Of a DNA stretch of 19,139 nt, positions 6,819-13,787 are shown in pieces. The notes beneath the pieces were generated by a model. The model was not told the DNA's origin, did not search any database, and was given only the letters and a program-made list of their open reading frames with translations. Made by a program: the position numbers and the translations under genes. The stretch comes from Oscillospiraceae bacterium. GTDB taxonomy: Bacteria > Bacillota > Clostridia > Oscillospirales > Ruminococcaceae. The stretch spans positions 2,855 through 21,993 of the forward strand of contig JAHZBJ010000026.1 in assembly GCA_019423445.1 (NCBI GenBank), in the 5' to 3' direction. Each line of letters begins with the position of its first letter. Position 1 is the stretch's first letter.

Positions 6819-6974
6819 ATGACTGGAAATATCGCCAAGGACACCGCCAAAGTGGGAGAGGGCATCAAGTTTGAGCGCATCCGCAGGATCACCGGCTACC
6901 TGGTGGGCACCACCGACCGGTTCAACAACGCCAAGCGGGCCGAGGAGCGGGACCGTGTCAAACATGGCATCTGA
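6819..6974 (+). CDS. Stand-alone glycyl-radical domain of anaerobic ribonucleotide reductase (split NrdD)
   Basis: This 51-aa protein is nearly all glycyl-radical tail: after a 16-residue leader comes KFERIRRITGYLVGTTDRFN and then NAKRAEERDRVKHGI. RITGYL corresponds to the R-V-C-G-Y-L loop at the end of ordinary NrdD, which makes Gly26 the radical-bearing residue to be activated by NrdG. There are no cysteines. It has its own ribosome binding site (6805-6810), is in a different frame from nrdD and overlaps the start of nrdG. By analogy with GrcA/YfiD, which supplies a replacement glycyl-radical domain to pyruvate formate-lyase, it probably docks on NrdD as an exchangeable radical subunit. That function is inferred; homology to the NrdD tail is clear by eye. 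Confidence 0.9.
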   Translation: MTGNIAKDTAKVGEGIKFERIRRITGYLVGTTDRFNNAKRAEERDRVKHGI

Positions 6975-7479
6975 GGCGCCTGAGAGAATCCCCCTGCGGA
7001 TCAGCGGCGTGGAGCCGGAGTCCATTGTGGATGGCCCCGGCTTCCGCTATGTCATCTTTACCCAGGGCTGCCCCCACCACTGTCCCGGCTGCCACAATCC
7101 CCAGACCCACGATTTTGAGGGAGGAGAATGGGCGGATGTGGATGCCATCCTTCGGGAGATCCAGGAGGACCCCCTTCTCCAGGGGGTAACCTTCTCCGGC
7201 GGGGAACCTTTCTGCCAGCCGGAGGCCCTCTGCGCTTTGGCCCGTGAGGTCCGGGCTATGGGGAAGGATTTGGTGGTCTACTCCGGCTACACTTTAGAGC
7301 AGCTTCAGGAGATGGGCAGGGAGCGCTCTGGGGTGCGGGAGCTTCTGGAGCTCTGCGACATCCTGGTGGACGGCCCATACATTGAGGCCCAGAGAGACCT
7401 GACCCTCCGGTACCGGGGCAGCGCCAACCAGCGGGTGATCCGGCTCAGAAATGGAGAGGCAGTGGGTCTGTACGAATAG
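6955..7479 (+). CDS. nrdG: Anaerobic ribonucleotide reductase activating enzyme (radical SAM)
   Basis: This 174-aa enzyme uses S-adenosylmethionine and a 4Fe-4S cluster to place the glycyl radical on the reductase. The radical-SAM motif CPHHCPGC is at residues 39-46 (Cys39, 43, 46) inside FTQGCPHHCPGCHNPQTH. GVTFSGGEPFCQP is the SAM-binding GGE segment, and LVDGPYIEAQRDL is typical of NrdG. I chose GTG 6955 because GAGGAG (6942-6947) lies 7 nt upstream; ATG 6964, nine bases on, is possible but is too far from that site. The gene overlaps the end of the radical-domain gene by 20 nt, which suggests coupled translation and supports that small protein as its substrate. A terminator follows at 7584. 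Confidence 0.92.
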   Translation: MSNMASEAPERIPLRISGVEPESIVDGPGFRYVIFTQGCPHHCPGCHNPQTHDFEGGEWADVDAILREIQEDPLLQGVTFSGGEPFCQPEALCALAREVRAMGKDLVVYSGYTLEQLQEMGRERSGVRELLELCDILVDGPYIEAQRDLTLRYRGSANQRVIRLRNGEAVGLYE

Positions 7480-7583
7480 GGAAATGTCTGGCACAGGACG
7501 TCCTGCCCGCTTCTTTCCCAAGTAAAAAGGATCCAGCGGACGGTATTGCATCCAAAAAGATTTCCATAAGCTGTACTCATCTG

Positions 7584-7643
7584 CCCCAGCCTGGGAGCCA
7601 AAACACGGAGAAGGTTTTGTCCAGGCTGGGGTTTCTGTTTTTT
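7584..7643 (+). terminator. Rho-independent terminator of the nrd operon
   Basis: CCCCAGCCTGG (7584-7594) pairs perfectly with CCAGGCTGGGG (7621-7631). An inner CAAAAC/GTTTTG pairing extends it, and the T-rich tract TTTCTGTTTTTT follows. Confidence 0.88.
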
Positions 7644-7760
7644 GTGTATCATGGAAGGAAGACAGTAGGGGAAAGCCCCCGGATATGAGGCAGAAACCAC
7701 CAGCCTTTCAGAAGTATCTCACGTTAGAATGCAGGATATCGGCCCGGAGGAGGATCGGAC

Positions 7761-8702
7761 ATGGTAGAAGTTTGTTTCAGCGATTCCACAAAAGGGGCCC
7801 TTCATCTGGCCCAAAGGGGGTTCCGGGGCTATCTCGCGGGAGCCGTCGGCATTATCACCAATGAAAAAATCTCCCGGAAGGAGCGGAAGCGCCTGGAGGA
7901 TAAAATCCGGGCCGAAGCGGAGGAGCGGGCCAAAAACGCCCTGCCGCTCTCCGGGGAGCCCCGGAAGGTATTGGGCCTCTCCTTCGGTCTTTCCATGGGT
8001 GATATCCGGACCCCCATGGAAGAGGAGTGCCCCCGGCGGGCCCTGATCCGGGAGTGGCTTACCGCCGACCCCTGGGGAGACCTGGAGGATGGGGAGAAAG
8101 CGGCGGAGGAGTTCTGGCAGAGCAACTTGAGGGACCTCACGGAATTCTCCGCCCTGGCGGGTACGGAGAAGGTCCGGCTTTGGGTGGACGCCTGCCCGGA
8201 CAGCATTTGCGGCCTTCTCTTTGCCGCCGAGATCCTGACGGAAAAGGGAGGGGAGGCCTCGGCGGTGTTCCTTCCTCCTTATGAGGAGCGCCCCGACGGC
8301 GCCGTGGTTACCTGGCGGGGCTGGGGGGAGGTCGATCCCGAGGAATTGGGGCGGCATTCCCTGAAGGAAACGTCGCTTTCCCCCACATTTCTCCGGGCAG
8401 CGTCCCTGCGGTGGCGGCAACTCCAGGAGGAAAACGCCCCCCTTCGGGCGGTGGTGAATGGCCGGATCCTCAGTGTTCCGGAAGACTTTTATGATCCCTT
8501 TCTGCTCCGGGAGGCCGTCCGGCAGGGGGAAACCACGGTAGGGAAGCTTCTGGGCGGCGCGCTCCAGAATCTGCCGGGGGTGGGGGATTTCCTTTTGGCA
8601 CAGCGGGTGCGGGCCCTTTTGAATGACGGGAAGCTTCGCATGGTCAAAGAGGAGCCAGGGAGATTTTACGGTTCGACGGTGGCGGTATCCCCGGTGGCGT
8701 AA
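7761..8702 (+). CDS. DUF1835/DUF3658 domain protein
   Basis: This 313-aa soluble protein has the N-terminal pattern MVEVCFSDSTKGALHLAQ and later LSFGLSMGDIR, then WVDACPDSICGLLFAAEIL (about residues 140-158), which I recognise as DUF1835. The C-terminal part (about 205-300), with SPTFLRAASLRWRQLQEENA and a compact helical region ending GSTVAVSP, fits DUF3658. No biochemical role is known for this pair. It has no membrane segment or signal peptide. GGAGGAGGA (7746-7754) precedes the ATG. A TAGAAT at 7725-7730 could be its -10, though I see no good -35. It is a single-gene unit between terminators. Confidence 0.75.
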   Translation: MVEVCFSDSTKGALHLAQRGFRGYLAGAVGIITNEKISRKERKRLEDKIRAEAEERAKNALPLSGEPRKVLGLSFGLSMGDIRTPMEEECPRRALIREWLTADPWGDLEDGEKAAEEFWQSNLRDLTEFSALAGTEKVRLWVDACPDSICGLLFAAEILTEKGGEASAVFLPPYEERPDGAVVTWRGWGEVDPEELGRHSLKETSLSPTFLRAASLRWRQLQEENAPLRAVVNGRILSVPEDFYDPFLLREAVRQGETTVGKLLGGALQNLPGVGDFLLAQRVRALLNDGKLRMVKEEPGRFYGSTVAVSPVA

Positions 8703-8727
8703 AAGCATGTTGGATAGATAGATCAAA

Positions 8728-8767
8728 GCCGGGGATGGCGGAAAATGCCATCCCCGGCGCTTGTTTT
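8728..8767 (+). terminator. Terminator between convergent genes
   Basis: GCCGGGGATGGC (8728-8739) and GCCATCCCCGGC (8747-8758) form a perfect 12-bp stem with a 7-nt loop, followed on the plus strand by GCTTGTTTT. On the minus strand only a short TTT follows, so it is stronger for the plus gene but may also serve the converging operon. Confidence 0.8.
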
Positions 8768-8781
8768 GTGAAAATCGGTGG

Positions 8782-9780
8782 TTAGTTCAGGGTTTCCATG
8801 GCCTTCTGGGCGAAGGAATTATCGAAGATGTGGTCGTGGGGGGCCCGCTGATCCAGCTCTCCCGCCTGGGTCATGACCTCTTGGAGAAGATCGAAAGATT
8901 CCTGGGCCATCACCGGGGTCTCGTTCCAGGCGCCGATGTCCTTGTACCGCTGGACCACCGTGGCAAGCAGATCCACTTCGGTGTCCGGGAAGGAATTGGC
9001 CACCGCTTCGGCGATCTCCTGAGCGGAGTGTTCCGCCACCCATTTTTGGCCTTTATAGACGGCACGGGTGAACCGCTGAATCAGGTCGCTGTTCTCCTGG
9101 ATATAGCTCTTTTTGGCAAAGTAGGCGGTGAAGGGGATCTCCCCGGCGGCTTCGCCCACCGAGGCAACGATGTAGCCTTTCCCTTCTGCCTCCATCATGG
9201 AGGCGGTGGGCTCGAAGATGGTGACGTAATCCCCGGTGCCTCCGGTGAAGGCCCCCGCCATCAGGGCAAACTGAATGGAGTTATCCATCAGCAGATCCGT
9301 GTTGGGATCCATGCCGTTCTGGCGGATGACATATTCCAGAGCCATGTAAGGGACGCCGCCTTTCCGTCCAGGAAGGATGTGTTTGCCCCGGAGCTTCTCC
9401 CAGGTGAAGTCCGGATCAGGCTCCCGGGCCACCAGGAAGGAGCCGTCACGCTGGGTCAGCTGGGCGAAGACCTGAGCGTAATCCTCTTTGCCCTCGTTGT
9501 AGACGTAGATGGCAGCTTCAGGTCCGGCAAAGCCAATGTCCATGTTGTCCGAGAGGACGGCGGCCATCACCTTGTCGGCTCCCTGGCCGTTGGAAAGTTC
9601 GATCTCGATCCCTTCCTCCTCAAAGAAGCCCAGCTCAATGGCTGCGTATTGAGGAGCATAGAAGATGGAATGGGTGACTTCACAGACCCGGACTTTGTCC
9701 ATGGTTTCGCTTCCGCCGCAGCCGGTAAGGGCAAAAATCAGCAGAACGGCGGAAACAAGGATGCTGAAGATTCGTTTCAT
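8782..9780 (-). CDS. ABC transporter substrate-binding lipoprotein, SsuA/NMT1 family
   Basis: This 332-aa protein has a signal segment with lipobox FALTGC (lipidated Cys21). The NMT1/SsuA-like fold follows: THSIFYAPQYAAIELGFFEE (about residues 36-55), IELSNGQGADKVMAAVLSD, GFAGPEAAIYV and KLRGKHILPGRKGG. Relatives bind sulfonates, taurine, nitrate, thiamin precursors or other small ligands; this one's ligand cannot be told. It is last in the minus-strand operon ATPase-permease-binding protein. AAGGAG about 6 nt upstream fixes the ATG at 9780. A 136-nt gap with a hairpin separates it from the permease. Confidence 0.9.
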   Translation of the reverse strand: MKRIFSILVSAVLLIFALTGCGGSETMDKVRVCEVTHSIFYAPQYAAIELGFFEEEGIEIELSNGQGADKVMAAVLSDNMDIGFAGPEAAIYVYNEGKEDYAQVFAQLTQRDGSFLVAREPDPDFTWEKLRGKHILPGRKGGVPYMALEYVIRQNGMDPNTDLLMDNSIQFALMAGAFTGGTGDYVTIFEPTASMMEAEGKGYIVASVGEAAGEIPFTAYFAKKSYIQENSDLIQRFTRAVYKGQKWVAEHSAQEIAEAVANSFPDTEVDLLATVVQRYKDIGAWNETPVMAQESFDLLQEVMTQAGELDQRAPHDHIFDNSFAQKAMETLN

Positions 9781-9843
9781 GGGATTCTCCTTTCTTTGGG
9801 GGTGCTCCCCCGGAACGTAGATGAGGGAAGGATGTATGGCCGG

Positions 9844-9868
9844 GGCGGGGAGAGGTTTCCTCCCCGCC
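9844..9868 (-). other. Intercistronic hairpin before the binding-protein gene
   Basis: GGCGGGGAG (9844-9852) pairs with CTCCCCGCC (9860-9868) around a 7-nt loop. It lies between permease and binding-protein genes with no T-run on the minus strand. It may be an mRNA-stability element favouring the binding protein. Confidence 0.4.
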
Positions 9869-9916
9869 GCTATCCGACGCTGTATGGGCCTGTGGGTATG
9901 TCAGGGACCGGGAAAC

Positions 9917-10744
9917 TCAGCTTCTCCGTCCCATGACCAGCTTTTGAAGCAGCACCACACCCTGATACATCAGGGCTGCCACTGCCGAAAGAATGATGAC
10001 GCTGGCCATCACCAAGTCCAGTTTGAAGACCTGGCCGCCGTATACGATGAGATACCCAAGCCCGGCTTTGGAAACCAGGAACTCCCCGGCGATGACACCC
10101 ACCAGGGATAGGCCGATGTTGATTTTCAGGGAATTGAACAGTGTGCCGATGTTGCTGGGAAGTACGATTTTCTGAAAGATCTGACGTTTGGTGGCGCCAA
10201 AGGTGGCGGCCATCCGGATGTGTTCAGGGTCGGTATGGCGGAAGCCGCTGAGCATTTCCAACACCGTAACAATGAGGGAGATGGCCAGAGCCATGAAGAT
10301 GATGGCTTCGGTGCCGGCCCCAACGATAATGATGATAACAGGGCCCAGGGCGATTTTGGGGAGGCTGTTGAGGACCACCAGATACGGTTCGCTGACCTTG
10401 GAGATGAAGTCGCTCCACCACAGCACCACCGCAAGGCCAATCCCCAGCACTACCCCAAGGAGGAAGCCCACCAGGGTTTCATAGATGGTGACCCACATAT
10501 GCATCCACAGGTCCCCGCCGGTGAACATGGTCACCCAGGTATCCCAGATGCGGCTGGGCTGGCTGAGGATGAAGCTGTCAATGATGCCGGCCCGGGCTAA
10601 AAGCTCCCACAGAGCCACAAAGAGGACCAGGATCCCTACTTGGCAGAAGAGAATCAGCCGGCGGCGGCGGACAACCCGCCGTAGATAGGCCTGGCGGTCC
10701 GGAGAGATAAGGGTTTCGGGAAGATTTTTTTCATGCTCCATCAT
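9917..10744 (-). CDS. ABC transporter permease, SsuC/TauC family
   Basis: This 275-aa inner-membrane permease belongs to the NMT1/SsuABC-type importer. A cytoplasmic basic stretch (RRVVRRRRL) precedes the first membrane helix (about residues 31-50); further helices lie at about 88-108, 125-160 and 215-260. PSRIWDTW and the coupling motif AATFGATKRQIFQKIVLP are typical of the SsuC/TauC/NrtB group. Its ATG overlaps the end of the ATPase gene by 14 nt, and AAGGAG (10752-10757) lies 7 nt upstream, so translation is probably coupled. Confidence 0.91.
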   Translation of the reverse strand: MMEHEKNLPETLISPDRQAYLRRVVRRRRLILFCQVGILVLFVALWELLARAGIIDSFILSQPSRIWDTWVTMFTGGDLWMHMWVTIYETLVGFLLGVVLGIGLAVVLWWSDFISKVSEPYLVVLNSLPKIALGPVIIIIVGAGTEAIIFMALAISLIVTVLEMLSGFRHTDPEHIRMAATFGATKRQIFQKIVLPSNIGTLFNSLKINIGLSLVGVIAGEFLVSKAGLGYLIVYGGQVFKLDLVMASVIILSAVAALMYQGVVLLQKLVMGRRS

Positions 10745-11504
10745 TTTCCAGCTCCTTCCAGATATGATTGAAATAGTAGCTGAACTTGGGGTCTTCCCGG
10801 CAGGAAAGGGGAGTCCGGTCCGGCCCGAAGTCCACTGTCAGCATTTCCCGGATCTTGGCGGGCCGCTGGGTGAGAATCATGATGCGGTCCCCCATGCTGA
10901 TGCTTTCCGGGATGTCGTGAGTCACCATAATGGTGGTGATTTCCTCCTGGCGGAGGATGCGGTAGACATCGTCGGTGACCAGCAGCCGGGTCTGGTAATC
11001 CAGGGCCGAAAAGGCTTCGTCCAGCAGCAGGATCTCAGGGCTTGTGGCCAGGGTCCGGATCAGAGCCACCCGCTGGCGCATCCCCCCGGAGAGCTGGCTG
11101 GGGTATTTGTCCCGGAATTCCCAGAGGCCGTAGCTTTCCAGGAGGCGCTGGGTTCGGGCGGTGGTGAATTCGTCCACCTGGTGCCGGATTTCCAAACCGA
11201 AGAGAACGTTTTGCCAAATGGTACGCCACTCCAGGAGGTTATCCTTCTGGAGCATATACCCGATGTGGGGGTCCACCCCATGTATCTCCTGGCCGTTTAC
11301 CAGAATAGAGCCGGAGGAGGGGGGGAGCAGCCCTGCGATAATGGAAAGAAGGGTGGATTTGCCGCAGCCGCTGGGGCCTACGATGCTGATGAATTCTCCC
11401 TTTTCCATAGCAAAGCTGATGGAATCCAGGGCGGTCACTTCACCGTTTTCCGCCTGGTAGTTTTCACTGATTTTCTGCACGCGCAGTATTTCCAAATGTA
11501 TCAC
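10731..11504 (-). CDS. ABC transporter ATPase, SsuB/TauB family
   Basis: This 257-aa ATPase is first in the minus-strand operon. Motifs: Walker A GPSGCGKST (43-51), Q-loop YMLQKDNLLEW, signature LSGGMRQRVALIRTLA, Walker B ILLLDEAFSALD and H-loop MVTHDIPESI. The DEAFSALD form and the ILTQRPAKI stretch are typical of the nitrate/sulfonate/taurine group. The start is GTG (11504-11502), reached from GGAG about 8 nt upstream. That ribosome binding site overlaps one arm of a GC-rich hairpin (11515-11531), which may limit translation. The downstream permease gene overlaps this one. Confidence 0.92.
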   Translation of the reverse strand: MIHLEILRVQKISENYQAENGEVTALDSISFAMEKGEFISIVGPSGCGKSTLLSIIAGLLPPSSGSILVNGQEIHGVDPHIGYMLQKDNLLEWRTIWQNVLFGLEIRHQVDEFTTARTQRLLESYGLWEFRDKYPSQLSGGMRQRVALIRTLATSPEILLLDEAFSALDYQTRLLVTDDVYRILRQEEITTIMVTHDIPESISMGDRIMILTQRPAKIREMLTVDFGPDRTPLSCREDPKFSYYFNHIWKELENDGA

Positions 11505-11514
11505 CTCGTTTTCT

Positions 11515-11531
11515 CCGGGGCCATGCCCCGG
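11515..11531 (-). promoter_or_regulatory. GC hairpin overlapping the ribosome binding site of the ATPase gene
   Basis: CCGGGGC (11515-11521), CAT, then GCCCCGG (11525-11531). On the minus-strand mRNA the arm nearest the gene runs into GGAGA, the ribosome binding site for the GTG at 11504, so folding would partly hide it. Confidence 0.35.
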
Positions 11532-11641
11532 GGAAGGGCGGCGGTGCCAGACATTCTTTTACGGGATGGCACCGTCACTCACATTCTATGCGGGGCGGGG
11601 GAATGGGTTCGGCGAAGGCCTGCCCGGTCCAGCGAGCTCAA

Positions 11642-11673
11642 AAAAAGAAGCATCTTCTTTTTGAAATGCTTCT
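11642..11673 (+). repeat. Overlapping inverted repeats at the hydrolase promoter
   Basis: AAAAAGAAG (11642-11650), CAT, CTTCTTTTT (11654-11662) is a perfect 9-bp inverted repeat. Overlapping it, AGAAGCAT (11646-11653) and ATGCTTCT (11666-11673) form a second one. Both cover the -35 region of the promoter at 11675-11683, so they are candidate repressor sites. Confidence 0.4.
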
Positions 11674-11674
11674 G

Positions 11675-11683
11675 TGGTATACT
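11675..11683 (+). promoter_or_regulatory. Extended -10 promoter for the hydrolase operon
   Basis: TGG followed by TATACT (11678-11683) is an extended -10 element with five of six consensus bases. The -35 region is weak. Transcription would start near 11690, about 26 nt before the GTG at 11716. Confidence 0.55.
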
Positions 11684-11715
11684 AATTCTGAATCTGCCTG
11701 AAGGGGGGGAGAACT

Positions 11716-12654
11716 GTGGCCATCAACAAAGGAATGCTTGCCGCTCTCCGAGCCCTGTCCGGGGCCGCCAATGTGGATGTGGAAAAGAGCTACAAGCTGG
11801 AACGGGCTGTCCAAGGGGTGGTGAAACGCCACTATCTCCGCCCGCCTCTTTACAAGGCGTGGAACCATCTGGTGCCATGCGGGGACCACCAAGTCCCGGT
11901 GCGCCTTTTTACCCACCCGGACGGACTCCTCCACCCGGTGATCCTCTTTTTCCATGGCGGGGGCTGGGTCACCGGTAACGTGGATACCTACGACCGGGTC
12001 TGCACCAACCTGGCCCGGTACACAGGCCATGTAGTGGTTTCGGTGGATTACCGCCTGGCGCCGGAGTATCCTTTCCCGGCAGGGCTGGAGGACTGCTACG
12101 GGGTGGCGAAGCTGCTGTATCAGAACAGCCAGATCCTGTTTGCCAAGCCGGAGCAGATCACCCTTATGGGGGACAGCGCCGGGGGCAACCTGGCCGCTGC
12201 GGTTTCCCTTCTGGCACGGGACCGGGGGGAGTTCGCTCCTCCCCGGCAGATCCTTTTATATCCTGCGCTTTACAACGATTACGGACCTGATTCTCCCTTC
12301 CCATCGGTGCGGGAGAACGGCTCCGATTATGTCCTTACCGCCAAGCGGGTGGAGGATTTTATGGAGCTGTACCAGAGCAGACCCGAGGACCGGCAAAGTC
12401 CCTACTTTGCCCCGCTGCTGGCGGAGGACCTTTCCCGCCAGCCCCGGACCCTGATCCTAACCGCCCAGTACTGTCCCCTCAGGGACGAGGGGGAGGAATA
12501 CGGGCGGCGGCTGGCCCAGGCAGGGAATCAGGTGGAGGTCTGCCGCATTCCTGACGCCCTACATGGGTACTTTTCCCTGGGCCCCCGGTATGCCGCAGTG
12601 CGCCGGAGCTATGGCATCATCAACCGCTTCCTGGAGGAGGTGCAGTACCCATGA
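11716..12654 (+). CDS. Alpha/beta hydrolase, hormone-sensitive-lipase (GDXG) family
   Basis: This 312-aa hydrolase resembles bacterial carboxylesterases and acetylesterases. The oxyanion motif HGGGW is at 80-84, VDYRLAPEYPFPAGLED follows, the nucleophile elbow GDSAGG places Ser154, and the catalytic His is His283 (DALHGYF). The expected catalytic Asp, 30 residues before His in the usual DPLRDEG motif, is Cys253 here (YCPLRDEGE); Asp257 is nearby. Activity may therefore be altered, or another acid may serve. The GTG start at 11716 follows a purine-rich GGGGGGAGA site; ATG 11734 is an alternative. There is no signal peptide. Its stop overlaps the next start (ATGA at 12651), so the acyltransferase is translationally coupled. 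Confidence 0.87.
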   Translation: MAINKGMLAALRALSGAANVDVEKSYKLERAVQGVVKRHYLRPPLYKAWNHLVPCGDHQVPVRLFTHPDGLLHPVILFFHGGGWVTGNVDTYDRVCTNLARYTGHVVVSVDYRLAPEYPFPAGLEDCYGVAKLLYQNSQILFAKPEQITLMGDSAGGNLAAAVSLLARDRGEFAPPRQILLYPALYNDYGPDSPFPSVRENGSDYVLTAKRVEDFMELYQSRPEDRQSPYFAPLLAEDLSRQPRTLILTAQYCPLRDEGEEYGRRLAQAGNQVEVCRIPDALHGYFSLGPRYAAVRRSYGIINRFLEEVQYP

Positions 12655-13787
12655 AAAGCCGGGGGAGAGTGGAATGGAGCCGCTTGGAAAACGCCGCCAA
12701 GATTTTCCCGCCCACCAGCAGCCTGAGGGATACCAAGGTGTTCCGTTTTGCCTGTGAGCTTTGGGAGCCGGTGGATCGGGAGCTGCTTCAGCAGGCTTTG
12801 GAGCTTACCCTTCCCGAATACCCCTTTTACCGTTCCATTATGAAGCGGGGCCTGTTTTGGTATTACCTGGAGGAGACCTCTCAGCCGGTGACGGTGGAGG
12901 AGGAAGGGGAAATGGCCTGCGCTCCTCTTTACGACGGGAACCGGAAGAACCTCCTTTTCCGGGTCAGCTGCAGGGGACGGCGGCTGAACCTAGAGGTCCA
13001 TCATTCCATTAGCGATGGGACGGGAGCCCTCCACTTTTTGCGGCTGCTGACCCTCAATTATCTGGTCCTGGCTCACCGGCCGCAGTTAGGGGATCCCGCC
13101 CCTCGCCTGGAGGACGACGCTTCCCGGGAGCAGAAGCGGGATGACAGCTTCCGGCGCTACTATCGGAAGACAGCCGGTTATACAGGGCGCACCCGGAGGG
13201 CCTGGCATTTTTCCGGGGAATATCTGCCGGAGTTCCGCCTGGGGGTCATCGAAGGGTCCCTTTCGGTGAAGGAGGCTTTGGCTCTGGCACGGAAGCAGGG
13301 CTGTACGCTGACGGTGCTGATGGTGGCCCTGTTTATCCGGGCCATCCATGAGGAGATGCCCCTGGCTGACCAGGGAAGGCCGGTGGTCATCAGCGTGCCG
13401 GTGAACCTGCGGAAGTTCTATCCCTCCGCCTCAGCCAGGAACTTTTTCAGCACCATGGAGGTGGAGTACGACTTTTCCAAAGGACCGGACACTTTGGAGG
13501 CGGTGGTATCGGCGGTGGGGGAAGCTTTCCGGAGGGAGCTGGCGCCGGAAAGGGTAGAAGCCAGGATGAATCACTACTCCGCCCTGGAACACAATATGCT
13601 GATGCGGGCCATCCCCCTGCCGGTGAAAGATTTGGTGATGCGCCAGGCTGTCCGCCGCAGCGAAGCCACCATCACCGGGGCGTTTTCCAATGTGGGACAG
13701 ATCCGGATGCCTCAAAGTCTGGTTCCATATATCCGCCGTTTCGATGTTTTTTCCAGCACCCGGAGGCTGCAGATCTGTATGTGTTGA
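12651..13787 (+). CDS. Alcohol acyltransferase/condensation-fold protein, truncated by in-frame TGA
   Basis: This 378-aa product has the acyltransferase signature HHSISDG at 117-123, the His-His-x3-Asp-Gly active site shared by condensation domains, alcohol acetyltransferases and chloramphenicol acetyltransferase-like folds. PVVISVPVNLRKFYPSASAR (about 246-265) and FSTMEVEYDF fit the same fold. It probably moves an acyl group onto an alcohol or amine; donor and acceptor are unknown. The gene stops at TGA 13785-13787 after QICMC. The same frame then stays open for 42 codons to TAG at 13914 and encodes what looks like the normal end of the family. So this is probably a nonsense mutation removing the last tenth of the protein. 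Confidence 0.8.
   Translation: MKSRGRVEWSRLENAAKIFPPTSSLRDTKVFRFACELWEPVDRELLQQALELTLPEYPFYRSIMKRGLFWYYLEETSQPVTVEEEGEMACAPLYDGNRKNLLFRVSCRGRRLNLEVHHSISDGTGALHFLRLLTLNYLVLAHRPQLGDPAPRLEDDASREQKRDDSFRRYYRKTAGYTGRTRRAWHFSGEYLPEFRLGVIEGSLSVKEALALARKQGCTLTVLMVALFIRAIHEEMPLADQGRPVVISVPVNLRKFYPSASARNFFSTMEVEYDFSKGPDTLEAVVSAVGEAFRRELAPERVEARMNHYSALEHNMLMRAIPLPVKDLVMRQAVRRSEATITGAFSNVGQIRMPQSLVPYIRRFDVFSSTRRLQICMC

Noticed and set aside
7494..7505. 12-bp palindrome CAGGACGTCCTG after nrdG
   Set aside because: It is short, lies between a stop codon and a terminator, and has no partner copy, so chance is likely.
8761..9936. Long plus-strand open frame opposite the SsuA-type binding protein
   Set aside because: It is the complement of a clear lipoprotein gene and has no ribosome binding site or recognisable motif.
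11583..11588. Minus-strand TAGAAT as the -10 of the SsuABC-type operon
   Set aside because: No acceptable -35 lies 16-18 bp upstream in this GC-rich stretch, so I could not support a promoter call.
11505..11640. TPP riboswitch before the NMT1-type importer, which would suggest a thiamin-precursor substrate
   Set aside because: The conserved CTGAGA and ACCTGATC-like segments are absent on the minus strand.
13785..13787. TGA read as selenocysteine in the acyltransferase
   Set aside because: No convincing SECIS-like hairpin follows at the required distance, the family does not use selenocysteine, and the codon is most simply a Ser-to-stop change.
13785..13787. TGA read as tryptophan (alternative genetic code)
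   Set aside because: Tryptophan is encoded by TGG throughout the window, and other genes here end properly in TGA, for example at 12652-12654 and 6972-6974.
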